DNA from: Rostrohypoxylon terebratum
Lineage: Eukaryota; Ascomycota; Sordariomycetes; Xylariales; Hypoxylaceae
Reading direction: 5' to 3'
Assembly: GCA_022497145.1 (NCBI GenBank)
Contig: MU385930.1
Coordinates: 1 to 64,000 of the forward strand
DNA: 64,000 nucleotides
The translations under genes and the position numbers were made by a program. This document shows positions 1-11,582 of the stretch, piece by piece (within the stretch, counting starts at the first letter, position 1; the number at the start of each line of letters is the position of its first letter). The notes under the pieces are model-generated. The model saw nothing but the letters and a program-made list of their open reading frames with translations, searched no databases and was not told the DNA's origin.

Positions 1-1109
1 TAATAAGTGATGATAACCTCTTTGCAGGATTCCTGCCTGACCTGTATGCGACCTGGCTGCCAACTGTATCTTGGCATCCAGTCCCCGTGTGACAATCATA
101 TACAAGTAGCAAGAGTCCTTGATTAAGTCGAATCTTTTCATGTACCATTGATACGTTTCTTACGACCTTGTACCTATTCAGTATGATTTTACGATATAAT
201 GTATGTGTTTGCTAAGTCCAAACCCACGACACTACCAATATCTCATTTTCTTACCTCCAAACCCCGTAAGATAGGTAGGTAGCCATTCTTTAGAGGGGTG
301 CGTTGCTAATCTATCGGGTTCGCTATTGGCCGAACTTCAAATATCATGTAAGCATCGACAGAGATGAAGCAGTTACTAACCTACGCAGAATTATATAAAT
401 TTCTAACGAAATGGATAGGTATCAGGTATTCGCTCCTGTCGTAACCTTTCGCAGGGTATATGTTGTTGACAAGTGTGGCGAATTTGTCGAGCGTATGATC
501 GTAAGTAAAGGATGGAGCTGGATGAAGACCAAATGAAAGTGCACCTCAATATCAAGGTTAAATCTAAGCTTAAACAAAATGCGACATCATCTTCGGTCAA
601 ACACCAATATGAACACACATTATCTAGAAAAATGAGGGAGTCACGATTTATTAAAAAGCCTCGGTGATTTTTTTTTTTTGGAAAGACAGGAGGCAGGAAC
701 CGTGCTTATTGCAAATATAAGCCCTGCACCTACCGACCTCCAGTCTACGGAGCACTGTGCAGACCTGGGATACTGCCCGAGTGATCTTCGTGGCTGCTTG
801 CATAGCTAACGACAACCCTGGAGGTCTTGCAGGATATTGTCACGGTGATCTGTTATGACCTGTATTTTTCCCTCTGCTTCTTCAATACTATGCATATACG
901 TGGTAGGTACCCCACGTGTTCATTGCTTCTTTACTTCTTCCTTCCAAACCGCAACAAACCGACATTTTGTTGTTCAATAGCAATTACCTAGGTAGGTACT
1001 TGATAGATATTCGACAAGTCCAATCCAACAGAAAAACGCTCCTACAAACACTGCATTTTGTTTTCCGATCTTCAACAATCCATTCCGATAATAGCAAAAG
1101 ACCAACGTC
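1..1109. other. Intergenic, no gene seen
   Basis: No reading frame here looks coding; the longest open frames are short and of unnatural composition. A CCTAGGTAGGTA stretch lies at about 988-999, roughly 110 bases before the next start codon. The window's left edge may cut the tail of an upstream gene, but I see no recognisable coding end. Confidence 0.6.
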
Positions 1110-2192
1110 ATGGATTCCTACCGGCCAGACTCTTCAACCAACGCAACCAAGCCCAGTGAATCACAATTCCCATTTGAACTTCGGCGAGTTTTGCAACTAA
1201 TCGACAAATTCACGGAAGATACGCTCGACTTACTTGATTCCGATGATCGCCATAAAAGGTCTCCGACTCCCGCTAGTGCCAGATCTCCTTCACAGCTATT
1301 AGAAACATTCAAAGATGCGATGATCACAATCCAGAGGAAGACAAGCAAGGCGATCCACGAAGTCGAAACAAAGCTTGGTCCCAACTCACAGCTTGGACAT
1401 AATCATGAGGTCACCGATGCACCGTTGGAAGACCTAGCCGGAGTCAGCGCAGAGAGCGAAGCGAATCGAATGCTAGGTCAAATACGTTCCGGCGGCAAGC
1501 CCAGTTATAAGCTCCGCAACCAGTTCGCTAACGACCCGAGCCCTCGTCTGATCGTCGATAACGACGACGCCACCGCACAGCAACCCACGAACCCCGAAGA
1601 TATTTTTGTGGTCTTGCAACCTACGTTGCGCAACGTCTGGGTGGTCCAGCACGCCTATGCGAGACTGCAGAATCATAAGGAGCATCTGATTAAAGAGTAC
1701 ATCGCTTCTGTCGATCCCGGAACTGCGTTGAGTCGCAAGTTCGCCCGCGAGTATTACGAAGATCTCGGATTAGCGAATCTTCCATCGAAACACAAGCTCG
1801 GGAATTTGCTCGACGTTAGACGCTCCTCGCACAACCAAGCAACCCACGACATGATGATCGCTCTTCGAGTCCAAAATTCCGATGGTAGCGCTCGATATGT
1901 GGAAGTGGTTACAGAGGCTGATGTGAATCCGACCGGAGAGGTTGATGGGAGTTATGTCGTATTCCCTGTCGCCGAAGCAAGCATCAAGATGTTGTACGAC
2001 ACGTACAAGGCTCTCAGAAAAGCGACATCAGAGCAACGTCGCGCAGCTAGAGACAAGGAGTTCGCGGCCAACTTACCGGTAGATGCGATGGACGAACTAG
2101 AGAAACAATTCAACATCGGCAGTACCGAGAAGCTGGACCAAACAGATGGCAATCATAGCAAGAAGCGTCGCAGGATGTTGGATGATGAATGA
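1110..2192 (+). CDS. Uncharacterised nuclear-looking protein, 360 aa
   Basis: I do not recognise a named family. The single-exon frame opens at ATG 1110 (context GTCATGG) and ends with TGA at 2190-2192. The N-terminal third is rich in Ser, Thr and Asp and contains a predicted helical stretch (ELRRVLQLIDKFTEDTLDLL). The middle, about residues 165-215, reads as a folded alpha-helical segment (FVVLQPTLRNVWVVQHAYAR). The C-terminus is charged and ends with a basic cluster, KKRRR, a plausible nuclear localisation signal, followed by an acidic tail. There is no signal peptide or membrane segment. Codon use resembles that of the neighbouring real genes, which supports coding status. It may be a lineage-restricted ascomycete protein; a chromatin or transcription role is only a guess from the basic tail. 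Confidence 0.75.
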   Translation: MDSYRPDSSTNATKPSESQFPFELRRVLQLIDKFTEDTLDLLDSDDRHKRSPTPASARSPSQLLETFKDAMITIQRKTSKAIHEVETKLGPNSQLGHNHEVTDAPLEDLAGVSAESEANRMLGQIRSGGKPSYKLRNQFANDPSPRLIVDNDDATAQQPTNPEDIFVVLQPTLRNVWVVQHAYARLQNHKEHLIKEYIASVDPGTALSRKFAREYYEDLGLANLPSKHKLGNLLDVRRSSHNQATHDMMIALRVQNSDGSARYVEVVTEADVNPTGEVDGSYVVFPVAEASIKMLYDTYKALRKATSEQRRAARDKEFAANLPVDAMDELEKQFNIGSTEKLDQTDGNHSKKRRRMLDDE

Positions 2193-3283
2193 ACTACATC
2201 CAAGTGAAGCGAATCGTCAATAACAATAACAATACCTAACAATTGCAACTTTTTCAGAGTCGCGTTAGCTTTTTGATTGGGTTGCGATAAGGACCCCATC
2301 GGCTTTAACGATCCATCTGGCTCTACTAACTCTACAAGGAGAGTCGCGCTTTGCTTCTAATGGCACAGGTACCTCGCCATGTAGTTCATTGACCAATAAC
2401 ATGGCCCTGAGGATTAAGATAGCATGCAATGTATTTTCGTCAGAATCTTCAGCGTGGATAACTCAACGCGCGTTGTTATCTTAAAGCTGTTCCCGATCCT
2501 TTTGTGACTCTGTTCGGAGATTATTACAGTTAATAACAGCAACGACTAAAAGGTGAGATAGTGCAAGGACATGGTAGGCATGGCGTCAGTAGCCCGTTAG
2601 TGGTCCGGCTCGCCAAGAGTGGGTAGCTTATTTCCCTAAGAGGATAGCTAGATCAAAATGCTAGGGCCCCAGGGCCCCTGACCTCGCTGATAATCACCTA
2701 GATCTAATCGAAGGATTTGGAGACATCGCACACCATGTTCATTGTTTTTCAGCTCGCGGATTACCAGTCCCGAAGGTAAATAGGGGGTCAGCAGAGAAAA
2801 CCCCGATATCCAGCGGGAATGCGCCTGTAAGAAATGATGAGGAAAGCACGATGCGGGAGACCGACCGTTACAGCGTTCTATGATACGGGGCAAGTGCGAC
2901 ATCAAAATACCGAGCGTAGACGGCAATTAAACGTGCGCCGGGGCAAGTGCGGGGTTCTCAAGAGGCAGTCGCGTCGTCTAAGTCCGAGTAGGTAAGGTAA
3001 TATTACTGGGGATATCAAGGAAGAAAAAAGAAAGATGATGAGATAATACTAGTAAACAAACAAGGCGATGGTTTAATTCTCGGTCAAGGACCGGGCTAAT
3101 GCAATCTAGGTGACCGGGTTACATCCTTGGTCAGAATCCAGGTAACACCATCGAGAGTCTTGTGTACCTAGATCAGCACATATAAAACCCCGGGGCTGCT
3201 TTTTTAAATTGCGAGGCGTCTTTGTTACTGCTGGCATTCCGCTTTTACAGAGGTCGAGTTTAGTTTCCCCGCGACTAAACACC
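2193..3283. other. Intergenic, no gene seen
   Basis: This is the spacer between the orphan gene and the gamma-glutamyltransferase. Open frames on the minus strand (for example 2926-2648) show no family resemblance. The bases just before 3284 include a CAAT-like and pyrimidine-rich leader, with the sequence CTAAACACC directly before the ATG. Confidence 0.6.
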
Positions 3284-5039
3284 ATGCCGTCCTTCGCACA
3301 CGTCGCAGCGGCTGCCCTACAGCTAGGCCTCCTAGCTACCCCCGGACTTGCTTTCCCAACGCATGGTGAGCCGAAGCTAGGCGCTGTCGCATCTGAAAAC
3401 GCAGTCTGCTCTAAGATCGGGACCAAGCTGCTAAAGACTGGCGGAAATGCGGCCGATGCTTTGGTTGGTACAGTGCTATGTGTCGGAGTTACCGGCATGT
3501 ACCATAGCGGAATTGGTGGCGGTGGCTTCATGCTTGTGCGTGGTAGCGACGGGAAATACGAATTTATCGACTTCCGAGAGACCGCGCCGGCTGCTGCGTT
3601 CGAGGACATGTACAACAATGATACCAACCTAAGTTTATACGGAGGACTAGCAAGGTAAATCAATCAGTGAAACTAGGCCCCTTACTAACGGGATCGAAGG
3701 CTAATGGCAGTACAGTGGTGTTCCGGGAGAGCTTAGAGGATTGGAATATCTGCATAAAAACTACGGAAAACTACCATGGGCCGATGTGGTAAAACCAGCT
3801 GTTAAGGTTGCTCGGGAGGGATTCAGAGTATCGGAGGATCTTGTTCGCTACATGAATTCTGTGACTCCGAATGCGAATTTCCTCACGGATGACCCAGCGT
3901 GGGCAATTGACTTTGCTCCGAACGGCACGAGAGTCCAGCTAGGACAGACAATGACGCGAAAGCGCTACGCTGACACCTTAGAGACCATCGCTAAGGAGGG
4001 CGCGGATGCTTTCTACAACGGTGCCATTGCTCAGGCGACCATTGCTGCGTTATCGAAGACTAACGGAACGATGACTCTCGAAGACTTGAAGAACTACACA
4101 GTCGCTATCCGACAGCCTGCCAATATCACTTACAGGGGCTACAAGCTTACGAGTGTCAGCGCGCCAGCAAGTGGTGTAGTGGCTCTTAGTGCGCTGAAGA
4201 TTGTCGAAGGTTACAACGGATTTGGCGACCCTGCTCAGCTCAACTTGACAACCCACAGAATTGATGAGGCCATGAAGTTTGCTTACGGACAACGGGCCAA
4301 ACTCGGGGATCCCTTTTTCGTTGAGGGACTCGACAAGTACCAGACCGAAATGGTTTCCGAAGCAACTGCAGCTGAGATCCGCTCGAAGATTTCTGATTTT
4401 CAGACGCAGAGCAACCTCTCGTACTACGACCCAGAAGGTTTAGAAAGTCTTGAGACGCCAGGCACCAGCCACGTTGTCGCTGCCGACCACACCGGATTGG
4501 CTATCAGCATCACGACCACCGTCAACTTGCTATTTGGATCCCAGGTTATCGTCCCTGAAACTGGCGTCATCATGAACAACGAGATGAACGATTTCTCTAT
4601 CCCTAACTCTTCGAACGCATTCGGCTACATCCCAAGCCCGGAGAACTACATCCGCCCGGGCAAGCGGCCCTTGTCGTCGATCTCAGGTACGATTGTTGAG
4701 TCACACAACGGAAAACTGTACTTCGTCATCGGGTCCGCCGGTGGTAGCCGCATCATCACAGCGACCATCCAGAATATCCACCACGTTCTCGACCAGAACT
4801 TGACGACGGCCGAGGCGCTCGCGCAGCCTAGACTCCACGACCAGCTCGTCCCTCAACAGGTTTCCTTCGAGTATGCGTATGACAACAGCACCGTCGCATA
4901 CATGAAGTCGTTGGGAAACAATGTAACCTGGGTAGCGCCCGGCGGAAGCACGGCCCAAGGCTTGCGGTTACTACCCAACGGAACGTTCGAAGCGGCCGGA
5001 GAGCCGCGACAAGTGAACTCCGGTGGTTTTGCCGTGTAA
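3284..5039 (+). CDS. Secreted gamma-glutamyltransferase
   Basis: Exons are 3284-3654 and 3716-5039; the 61-nt intron has GTAAAT at its donor, CTAAC branch site and CAG acceptor, and gives 564 aa. The enzyme transfers or hydrolyses the gamma-glutamyl group of glutathione. The start at 3284 (context ACCATGC) opens a signal peptide, cleaved probably near LAFPT, so the enzyme likely works outside the cell or in the vacuolar lumen. The large-subunit block GIGGGGFMLVRG and the FRETAP motif are present. The autoprocessing and nucleophile threonine is expected at about residue 374 in GTSHVVAADHTGLAIS, followed by the small subunit with GSQVIVPETGVIMNNEMNDFS and the GSAGGSRI loop. Length and order match fungal GGTs. 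All key motifs are intact. The exon phase restores a Ser-Gly-Val-Pro-Gly-Glu junction typical of the family. Confidence 0.95.
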
Positions 5040-5364
5040 TCCGCTCCTTGTCGGCGAGAATTTAACGCTAGCGATCTTCAAATAGGATACAAAGCTATTT
5101 TGACAAGATTTAACATTTTCTAATATATAATGATGTTCAAATTTTACCAACACCTGCCTGTTTTGTTGATTCGCGATCCTAGATTACTCAGACCCAGGAA
5201 TACCTATTCAATATCGAGCCAATGCACTCATCCAAAGCTAGGTAGATTTGAAGAAAGTATACCTTTTCTATTGGATGCAGGGGTATAATGAGATAGCTGA
5301 TGCAGTTGAAAACTAATACAAGATCGAAGAGAAAGACCACCGACTTCAAACCCATCCCCTTTTT
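5040..5364. other. Convergent 3' spacer
   Basis: Short AT-rich gap between the stop codons of the gamma-glutamyltransferase (plus) and the DJ-1-like gene (minus). It holds the two 3' untranslated regions; no gene seen. Confidence 0.6.
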
Positions 5365-6124
5365 CTAAGACAACCCATAGTACGCGGCGAACGGGTCATC
5401 CGTCGAGTTGAGCTCGTTCCACTCCAGCTGGCGCCTCATAGCCTCGCTCTCGTTCTTGCCGTATAGGTGCTCGATCCAGCCTAACGTCATGTCCGTGCCT
5501 GCGCTAACACCGGACGACGTCCACACGTTGCCGTCGGTGACCCACCGGGCCTTCGCGATCCAGTTGACTTCGTCGGCGTGCTGCACAGACTTGACCCAGT
5601 TGAAGGCGGCCTTGTTCGTCGTGGCGTTCTTGCCGGCCATCTTGCCCGTGCGCGCCAGCAGCGACGCGCCCGTGCACACGCTCATCATGTAGTCGAGCTC
5701 CGGGTCGTCCCAGCGCTTCGTGAGCCAGTCGACGGCCTCCTGCGTGCCGTTGATGTCGCGCGTGCCGGCGCCCCCGGGAACGATGATGACGTCGAGAGGG
5801 GGCGCGTTGCAGAAGGTGTGCGTGGGCAGGATGAACTGCGTGAAGTTCGGCGACGCGGACGTCGCTAGCATGCCCTTGCCCTCGCCGTGCACGATCGTGC
5901 GGTCGATGCTGATCGGCGACAGGTCCTTGGAGAGCAGGGACAGCGTCATGGGGTAGTTGATGGACAGCAGGTTTAGCGCGTTGAGAGGGCCGAAGACGTC
6001 CAGGGCCGTAAAGGCCGGGAAGAGGACGTAGCCGATGCGGAGAGGTGCTGTAGCATTTGGTTAGTTGGGGCGGTGTGGGTTAGTTATGGAGATGGGGTTC
6101 GGCTTTACCGGTGATGTTGACCAT
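5365..6124 (-). CDS. DJ-1/PfpI (ThiJ) family protein
   Basis: Exons on the minus strand are 6124-6109 and 6047-5365; the first exon codes only MVNIT plus one base, and the 61-nt intron runs from GTAAAG to CAG. The product is 232 aa. The Rossmann-like core begins PLRIGYVLFPAFTALDVFGP, followed by DVIIVPGGAGTRD and the nucleophile elbow MSVCTGASLLA, where the cysteine is the conserved reactive residue of the superfamily. DVHTxxS-type active-site residues appear as VWTSSGVSAGTDM. Members include isonitrile hydratase-like proteins, glyoxalase III-type enzymes and peptidase-like proteins; the sequence alone does not settle which. There is no signal peptide. It is convergent with the GGT gene. A (TA)10 tract lies about 84-103 bases upstream of its ATG. 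Confidence 0.9.
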
Positions 6125-6207
6125 GGTGACTGAAGATCTGGACGAGAGACGTTAAGGTAAGGTTGAGGTTATCTCATTACATCGTCACCAAGTCATCCCT
6201 TGTGATG

Positions 6208-6227
6208 TATATATATATATATATATA
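6208..6227 (-). promoter_or_regulatory. (TA)10 tract, probable TATA region of the DJ-1-like gene
   Basis: A perfect 20-base TA dinucleotide tract sits 84-103 bases upstream of the minus-strand start codon at 6124, a usual distance for a TATA element. It may equally be a simple microsatellite. Confidence 0.45.
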
Positions 6228-8249
6228 CCACATGCACATGTTGTTGGTGCAACTCATCGCGGTCACCCAATGCCCCGGTAGCGCGAAGCATCCAGCATCC
6301 AGCATCCAGGGTGTTTATTTGAAGTGATGCAGGGTTTGGATGTAGAATCCCACTCCTTCGCGAACCGTTTTTTGGCGTAGCGTGAGCAAGTTTCCATGGT
6401 TCTACCGCACTTTTCCGCTGATAGGATAGCATTGTCTTCCAGTCCTTTCTTGGGTTGCTACTCAATCCTATTTAGGGATCGTCAAGCTCCACAAGTTGTC
6501 AAGAGGAAAGAGGCACAGCACGGCGATTGTGCCGTTGGCCGAAGTACGATAAAAACAAGGTCCGGACATATTTGACAATACCATTGTCGAATAGACGGTT
6601 TAAAACAATATATTGATTTACATAGTAAGCTAGTCTAAACATTTGATGCGTTATTGAGAATAACATCACCACTATCGCCGACGAGGTTCGGATGAAAGAC
6701 TTGACTAGCGGCGGATTGTCAAATAACCGCCCAACCATTTCAGCTGGTGATTTGAGGTGATTCGAGAAAAAAAAACCTTGCAAGGATCTCTTCAGCATAT
6801 GAAACATGCTCATGCTAATAGCCTTTTAAAAGTTGATCTCATTTGTTATAGCCAGAGAAACTATGGAAAGGGACAATGTGCCTATGCGGCCAGCTAAGAA
6901 AACGACTCTGATCCTTCCCAATGTAGGAGGTAGTATCATTTAAAGAGACAGGATGGAGAAATATAGGTTCCTTCCTTACTCCTATAGATATAAAATAAAA
7001 CAATCGATTCAGTATATAGGATCTATAGGAACGACTTTCCTATTGAATTGCACCGTCGGCAACATTGAAATACCCGTAGACATCGTGAACATCGTGGATA
7101 TGGTGTTTATGTAATGTGTCACTTGGACTCCTACTACGTAGTATAACCGACTTTAATTTGGAGTAAGAGATAGATACAAAACACTACCAGCAGCATACCT
7201 CGTTAGGGCAGTTGATGTTGCGCCGACTACATACCTCTGTCCTCGAGTAGATGAATGAATCTTGACTCAATCTAACCTCTGCACAGCCACGTCTCTAGTA
7301 GATGTCCACCTACCTAGAAAGCCTCGTTTTGGGAGATGCATTATTCCATCCAGGGCTGCCAGGTCAAGTATCCCTTCTCAGAAGGTGGTCCACCTCATGG
7401 TTCTCCGCGAAAACCCGCCCCCCATAAGGCTGCATTCCCCTCACACGTACTAGTCAAATGAGCGTTGCGGCTCAGAATAGCAGGTTTCCCGGTCCCGACG
7501 ACGCCAGAGGACTTCAATCCTTCTTCTGCCAGTTGCCCTGCCCAATATGCGCAACCACCGCAACCACTCCCCATTTCCTCTACCCGACAAGCGAAGAGGC
7601 CATAATGTGACTCGAGGTATAGCGGCACACCACGCATCGGACGGTATTCGCATCAATTGTGTATGTCCGGGTGAGTGAATGCGGATAATCATTCTCCTCT
7701 TTCCACCTTTGCCCGGAGAATCGATGCCTTTGACAAACTGAAAGGAATGCGCGAGGCTATGCGACAGCTGGAGAAGTTCTCGCTGGTGAGCAGGCTCGGT
7801 GGATCGCATATATGGTACTAACGGTTGATGCTGGAGCTACCGCCGTCTCGGCCATCGGGCATAACGATGTCGTTTTATAATGCGGGTTCGAAAGTAAAAA
7901 GAAATCCTGAGTGGGTATATGCGCCTACTTTACTAAATTATCGCCGACTCCGTTCACGATCCGGCGTACGTAGGTATGGGTGCCCAATCGTTGCACAACT
8001 GTTGAGTCGGACGATCGGACGAGTGGACGTCCCGTTCGCGTCACCGCCTTAATGGACTGACTATGCGCTTACGTACCTATCTATAGACAACCGAGATCGG
8101 AATATCGAAATACAATCTCAAATCAAATATCGCCAACTCATGTCTTTTTCTCCGTGCTCTCTCCCTCGCAGCTCGTGTCATTATAAACTCGGTTGATCGT
8201 AGATGTCGAGCATAAATCGCACGCTAATCTTGTTAACCCTATAGCCGGG
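6228..8249. other. Intergenic, with one cysteine-rich open frame of unclear status
   Basis: No confident gene. On the minus strand, 7637-7395 is open for 80 codons and contains GLFACRVEEMGSGCGGCAYWA, a C-x8-C-x2-C spacing that resembles small fungal cysteine-rich domains more than random sequence. No start, splice or partner exon could be established. The rest is AT-rich spacer and the promoter of the transporter at 8250. Confidence 0.4.
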
Positions 8250-10146
8250 ATGTCTTTGCACGCCTTAATACATCACGAACTGACTCCAAGCGCTGGTGCC
8301 TCCTTCGCAGAAACACCTGCGATTAGTTCTAGACCCGCAATTTCCAGGCCATCGGAGAGTCACATTCGACCAGGTCACAATGTCGAGCCTCAACCATCTC
8401 AGCCGGCAACGCCGTCTTCTGAGGACATTCAGCGGGTATTCGACGTTGCTCCGTTGAATGTCTCCAACAAAGGGCGCCGGCTGGTCATTACGACACTTAT
8501 CGTCGCCTGCAACCTGATGCAGATGATTTGCAACATGCTGGGCGTAGCCGGAGGGCTGACGGTCAGCGAACGGCTCGGCGTGTCTGGCGTCCATGCTAAC
8601 TGGGTTGGAGCATCTTATCCGTACGTAAATCACTATTCAAGATGCATCTCCTGGTCGTTGAATTAGTTACTGACATGCATAAGCCTCACGCAAGGAACGT
8701 TCGTTCTCATCAGCGGTCGCTTCGGTGCCGTGTACGGACGTAAAAACATGCTTCTGGTAGGAAGCTTGGTCCTCATCGTATTCACGTTTGTGTGCGGGTT
8801 CTGTAACAATTTCGTGGTCTTCAACACTATGCGTGCGATATCCGGCATTGGAGGTGCGTTTATTATGCCGAACGCCGTCGCCATGATCGGTATTACAAAC
8901 CTGCCCGGCTTTGCAAGGAACCTGAGTTTGGCCTTCTTCGGCGCATCTGCTCCTATAGGAGGCTGGCTAGGCGCTCTCGTGACCGGAGGGTTTCTCGAGA
9001 GCACCCCCTTCGCCTGGCTATTCGTATTCATGTAAGTATATCACACCATAACACCATACATGAAAAATACCGGCAGGCCACTGATATCTATTCGCAGCGC
9101 AGCGATGAGCTTGATAGTTACAGTAGCATTATGGGCGCTTCTCCCGCCCGAGATACCTGTAGATCCGAAGGGAAAAGTTGACTGGATCGGCTCTTTTCTG
9201 GCTCTCGGAGGGCTGATCGTCTTCAACGTCGTATGGAAGTAAGCACCCCGACTCAATAGTGAATACTGACTCGATAAATGCGCCCGCAATTAACCTAGTT
9301 CTCTTCGGTAGTCAAGCGCCAGCTGTAGGATGGTCTAGCCCTGTGACCATAGCCATGCTTATTGTTTCGGTCGCCCTGTTCGTCGGATATTACATCTGGG
9401 AACATTATTTCGCATCGGATCCAATCATGCCACTCAGCATCTTCAAGGCCCCGTCATTCACGGCTCTAATATTTGTAGTGCTGCTAAATTTCATGGCAGC
9501 CGGTAGCTTGTTTTGGTATATGGTCCTCTGGCTACAGGAGGTCCGTCATTGGACGCTGATACAATTCGCGGTGGGTTGGACACCATTCGGTCTCGGAGGT
9601 GCTGCTGCTACGTTCCTGGCTGCCTATCTGATCCCGAGGGTTCCGGCACAGTGGATTTTAGCTATGGGATCTTCTTGCATGCTGGTCGCTAGCGTTCTCA
9701 TCGCCACAATGCCAGAACAACAAACGTATTGGGCGCAAGTATTTCCAAGCACTGTCATGTCCGCGTTGTCGCCCGACCTGACATACACCGCCGCTCAAAT
9801 TATTGCCAGTAATTCTGTCAGTCGGAAGCAACAAGGAATCGCAGGGTCGCTGATAGGATCTTTGCTTCTGTATGGAAGCAGTTTAGGACTCGGGTTCGCG
9901 TCGACGGTCGAGTCACAGGTAGGCAAGGGTCACGACAGGGTAGTAGGGTATCGAGGAGCGTTGTATTTCACGGTAGCCCTCTGCGCTGCTTCGCTTATAC
10001 TTGACATCTGTTTTGTAAGATTGGTTCAGGATAACCGCGAAGGCTGGGAAGACCCTGCGGATGCAGATCCTGCTGATGAGGTCATAGCGCCGGTGGCCAC
10101 GGGAACGGAGTTGCGAGAGGTGCAGCCACAGCTGGAACAGCGCTGA
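8250..10146 (+). CDS. MFS transporter, DHA2 (ATR1-like, 14-TM) family
   Basis: Exons are 8250-8620, 8684-9031, 9098-9238 and 9312-10146, joined by GT-AG introns of 62-73 nt, giving 564 aa. ATG 8250 is the first in-frame start. A hydrophilic N-terminus of about 80 residues precedes the membrane region starting at GRRLVITTLIVACNLMQMIC. The loop 2-3 motif A is seen as SGRFGAVYGRKN and is followed by RAISGIGGAFIMPNAVAMIG. The hydrophobic pattern is consistent with 14 membrane spans. Such proteins are proton-driven exporters of drugs and metabolites at the plasma membrane. It lies tail-to-tail with a secreted peroxygenase 372 bases away, but nothing in the sequence shows that the two share a pathway. 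A second, more divergent DHA2 gene is at 16676. Confidence 0.93.
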
Positions 10147-10518
10147 AATTATCGAGCCACCCCCTGAATTACAAAACCTTAGGACCTAGGACCTACACAG
10201 TAGGTACCCGTGAACCTATCCGTAAGATCCTAGAATTCAATCAATCCATAATACCTCAAATTTCCTCCCGACCCTGTACAATTCACGTCACAAATAAGCC
10301 TCGCTCTATACGTTGTATTCTATAATAAAATGTATCAAGTCTATTATTCAATATTTTCTTCTGAAGGTATGGACTAATATGCTAAACTTCCATAGGAATG
10401 CTGGACGAGAAGCGTTCGAAATTGAAATATGTGCCCCAAAGTTGCGATTATATCCAACACATGACCTTAGTTTTACAGTACCTAGTCGCCGAATCTATCC
10501 ATAACTACTGGAAAGCGG
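10147..10518. other. Convergent 3' spacer with CCTAGG-type motif
   Basis: It separates the ends of the transporter (plus) and the peroxygenase (minus). It contains a copy of the dispersed motif, AGGACCTAGGACCTAC, at 10181-10196. No gene seen. Confidence 0.6.
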
Positions 10519-11476
10519 CTAGTGGTAAGGGCAACGACCGGCTGAGCGCTTAGTGACCTTGCCGGGCGATTGAGGGAAATGTTCAGCGTTGACAATCGAC
10601 TCTGAAATATTCTCTAGGTCATCTGTCGTAAAGATATCCTTGGGCTTAGCAAACCCAAGTTCGTACGGCAGGCGTTCCTTCTCTAATGATCATAGCATAT
10701 TAGTTTCTATACGAACCGACCGTCCTCTAACAAGAGAATCTTACCGAACAAATATTCAACCCAGGACTTCGGTACGGTGCCCGACTTCTTATCTCCGAGT
10801 ATGCCGATGTAAGCTGCTGATTCACCAACGCTAAATGCGGAGCCCAGGTCGGATAACGAGTACTCGGGATTAGTTAGGTTCGAAGTCATAAGACGAGCCA
10901 CGCGAGCGTTCGAAGCCATCTGGATGGTGATTATGTCTCCGGTCCAGAACGACTTGGTCTGGTTAAAGACAGCCTCATTGAAGACATCTGCAGGTCCAAA
11001 ATAGGCATCTTGACGGCTATATATCTCAACTTAGTAAACCAATACCCTAACTAGAAATAGGTTTGAATATCAACCTACCTTAAACTAGCATCGTGTTCTA
11101 AAATATTATGACGGCTGAGATTATCCAAATCGAAGAATGTTGCGTTAGGCGTCGGGTTGGTCGAAACCGCGAAGTTGAACAGGAGCTGGCCCAATGACTT
11201 GTCGATGTTCAGGGCGGTGTATAGAGCATCTATGGTCTTGTTGACGGTGATTCCTTTGCCACTATGCGGTAAGAAGCCGTGGTTCGCCAGGGTGTTCAGC
11301 ATAGGGCATGGAGCGCGAACTACCAAAAGGTCAGCTTTGTCCCGAAACTAGTTATCTCGGAGTTGTATTAGCATACCATCATTGGGACCGGGAGCTTTCC
11401 ATGGAGCAGTGTTTGAAGGTGCCGCATAGGCTGAGGAGCCAAAGGCTACGGCAATAGAGAGAAACGTAGACTTCAT
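10519..11476 (-). CDS. Secreted short-type heme-thiolate peroxidase (chloroperoxidase/unspecific peroxygenase family)
   Basis: Four minus-strand exons, 11476-11377, 11319-11079, 11016-10745 and 10682-10519, give 258 aa; all three introns are 57-62 nt with GT-AG ends. The start opens a signal peptide (MKSTFLSIAVAFGSSAYA). The proximal motif APCPMLNTLANHGFLPHSGKGI supplies the cysteine that ligates heme iron, in the Pro-Cys-Pro motif of the family. The distal motif EHDASLSR carries the EHD triad typical of short-type enzymes, and the following ADVFNEAVFNQT contains the glutamate expected to act as acid-base catalyst. About 260 aa is the normal size for the short group. The family uses hydrogen peroxide to halogenate, oxidise or oxygenate substrates. 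All diagnostic residues are present, so it should be active; the substrate cannot be read from sequence. Confidence 0.93.
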
Positions 11477-11572
11477 TTTCTGCTAGTTTGAGTCGGAATT
11501 GTCTAGAAGCTTGCGATGAGACAAGAGAACAAGGTTGACCTCCAAAACATCATGACCGCCTCTGACTACCAG

Positions 11573-11582
11573 TATATATATG
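11573..11582 (-). promoter_or_regulatory. TATA-like element of the peroxygenase gene
   Basis: TATATATA lies just under 100 bases upstream of the minus-strand ATG at 11476, in a suitable position for a TATA box. Confidence 0.45.
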
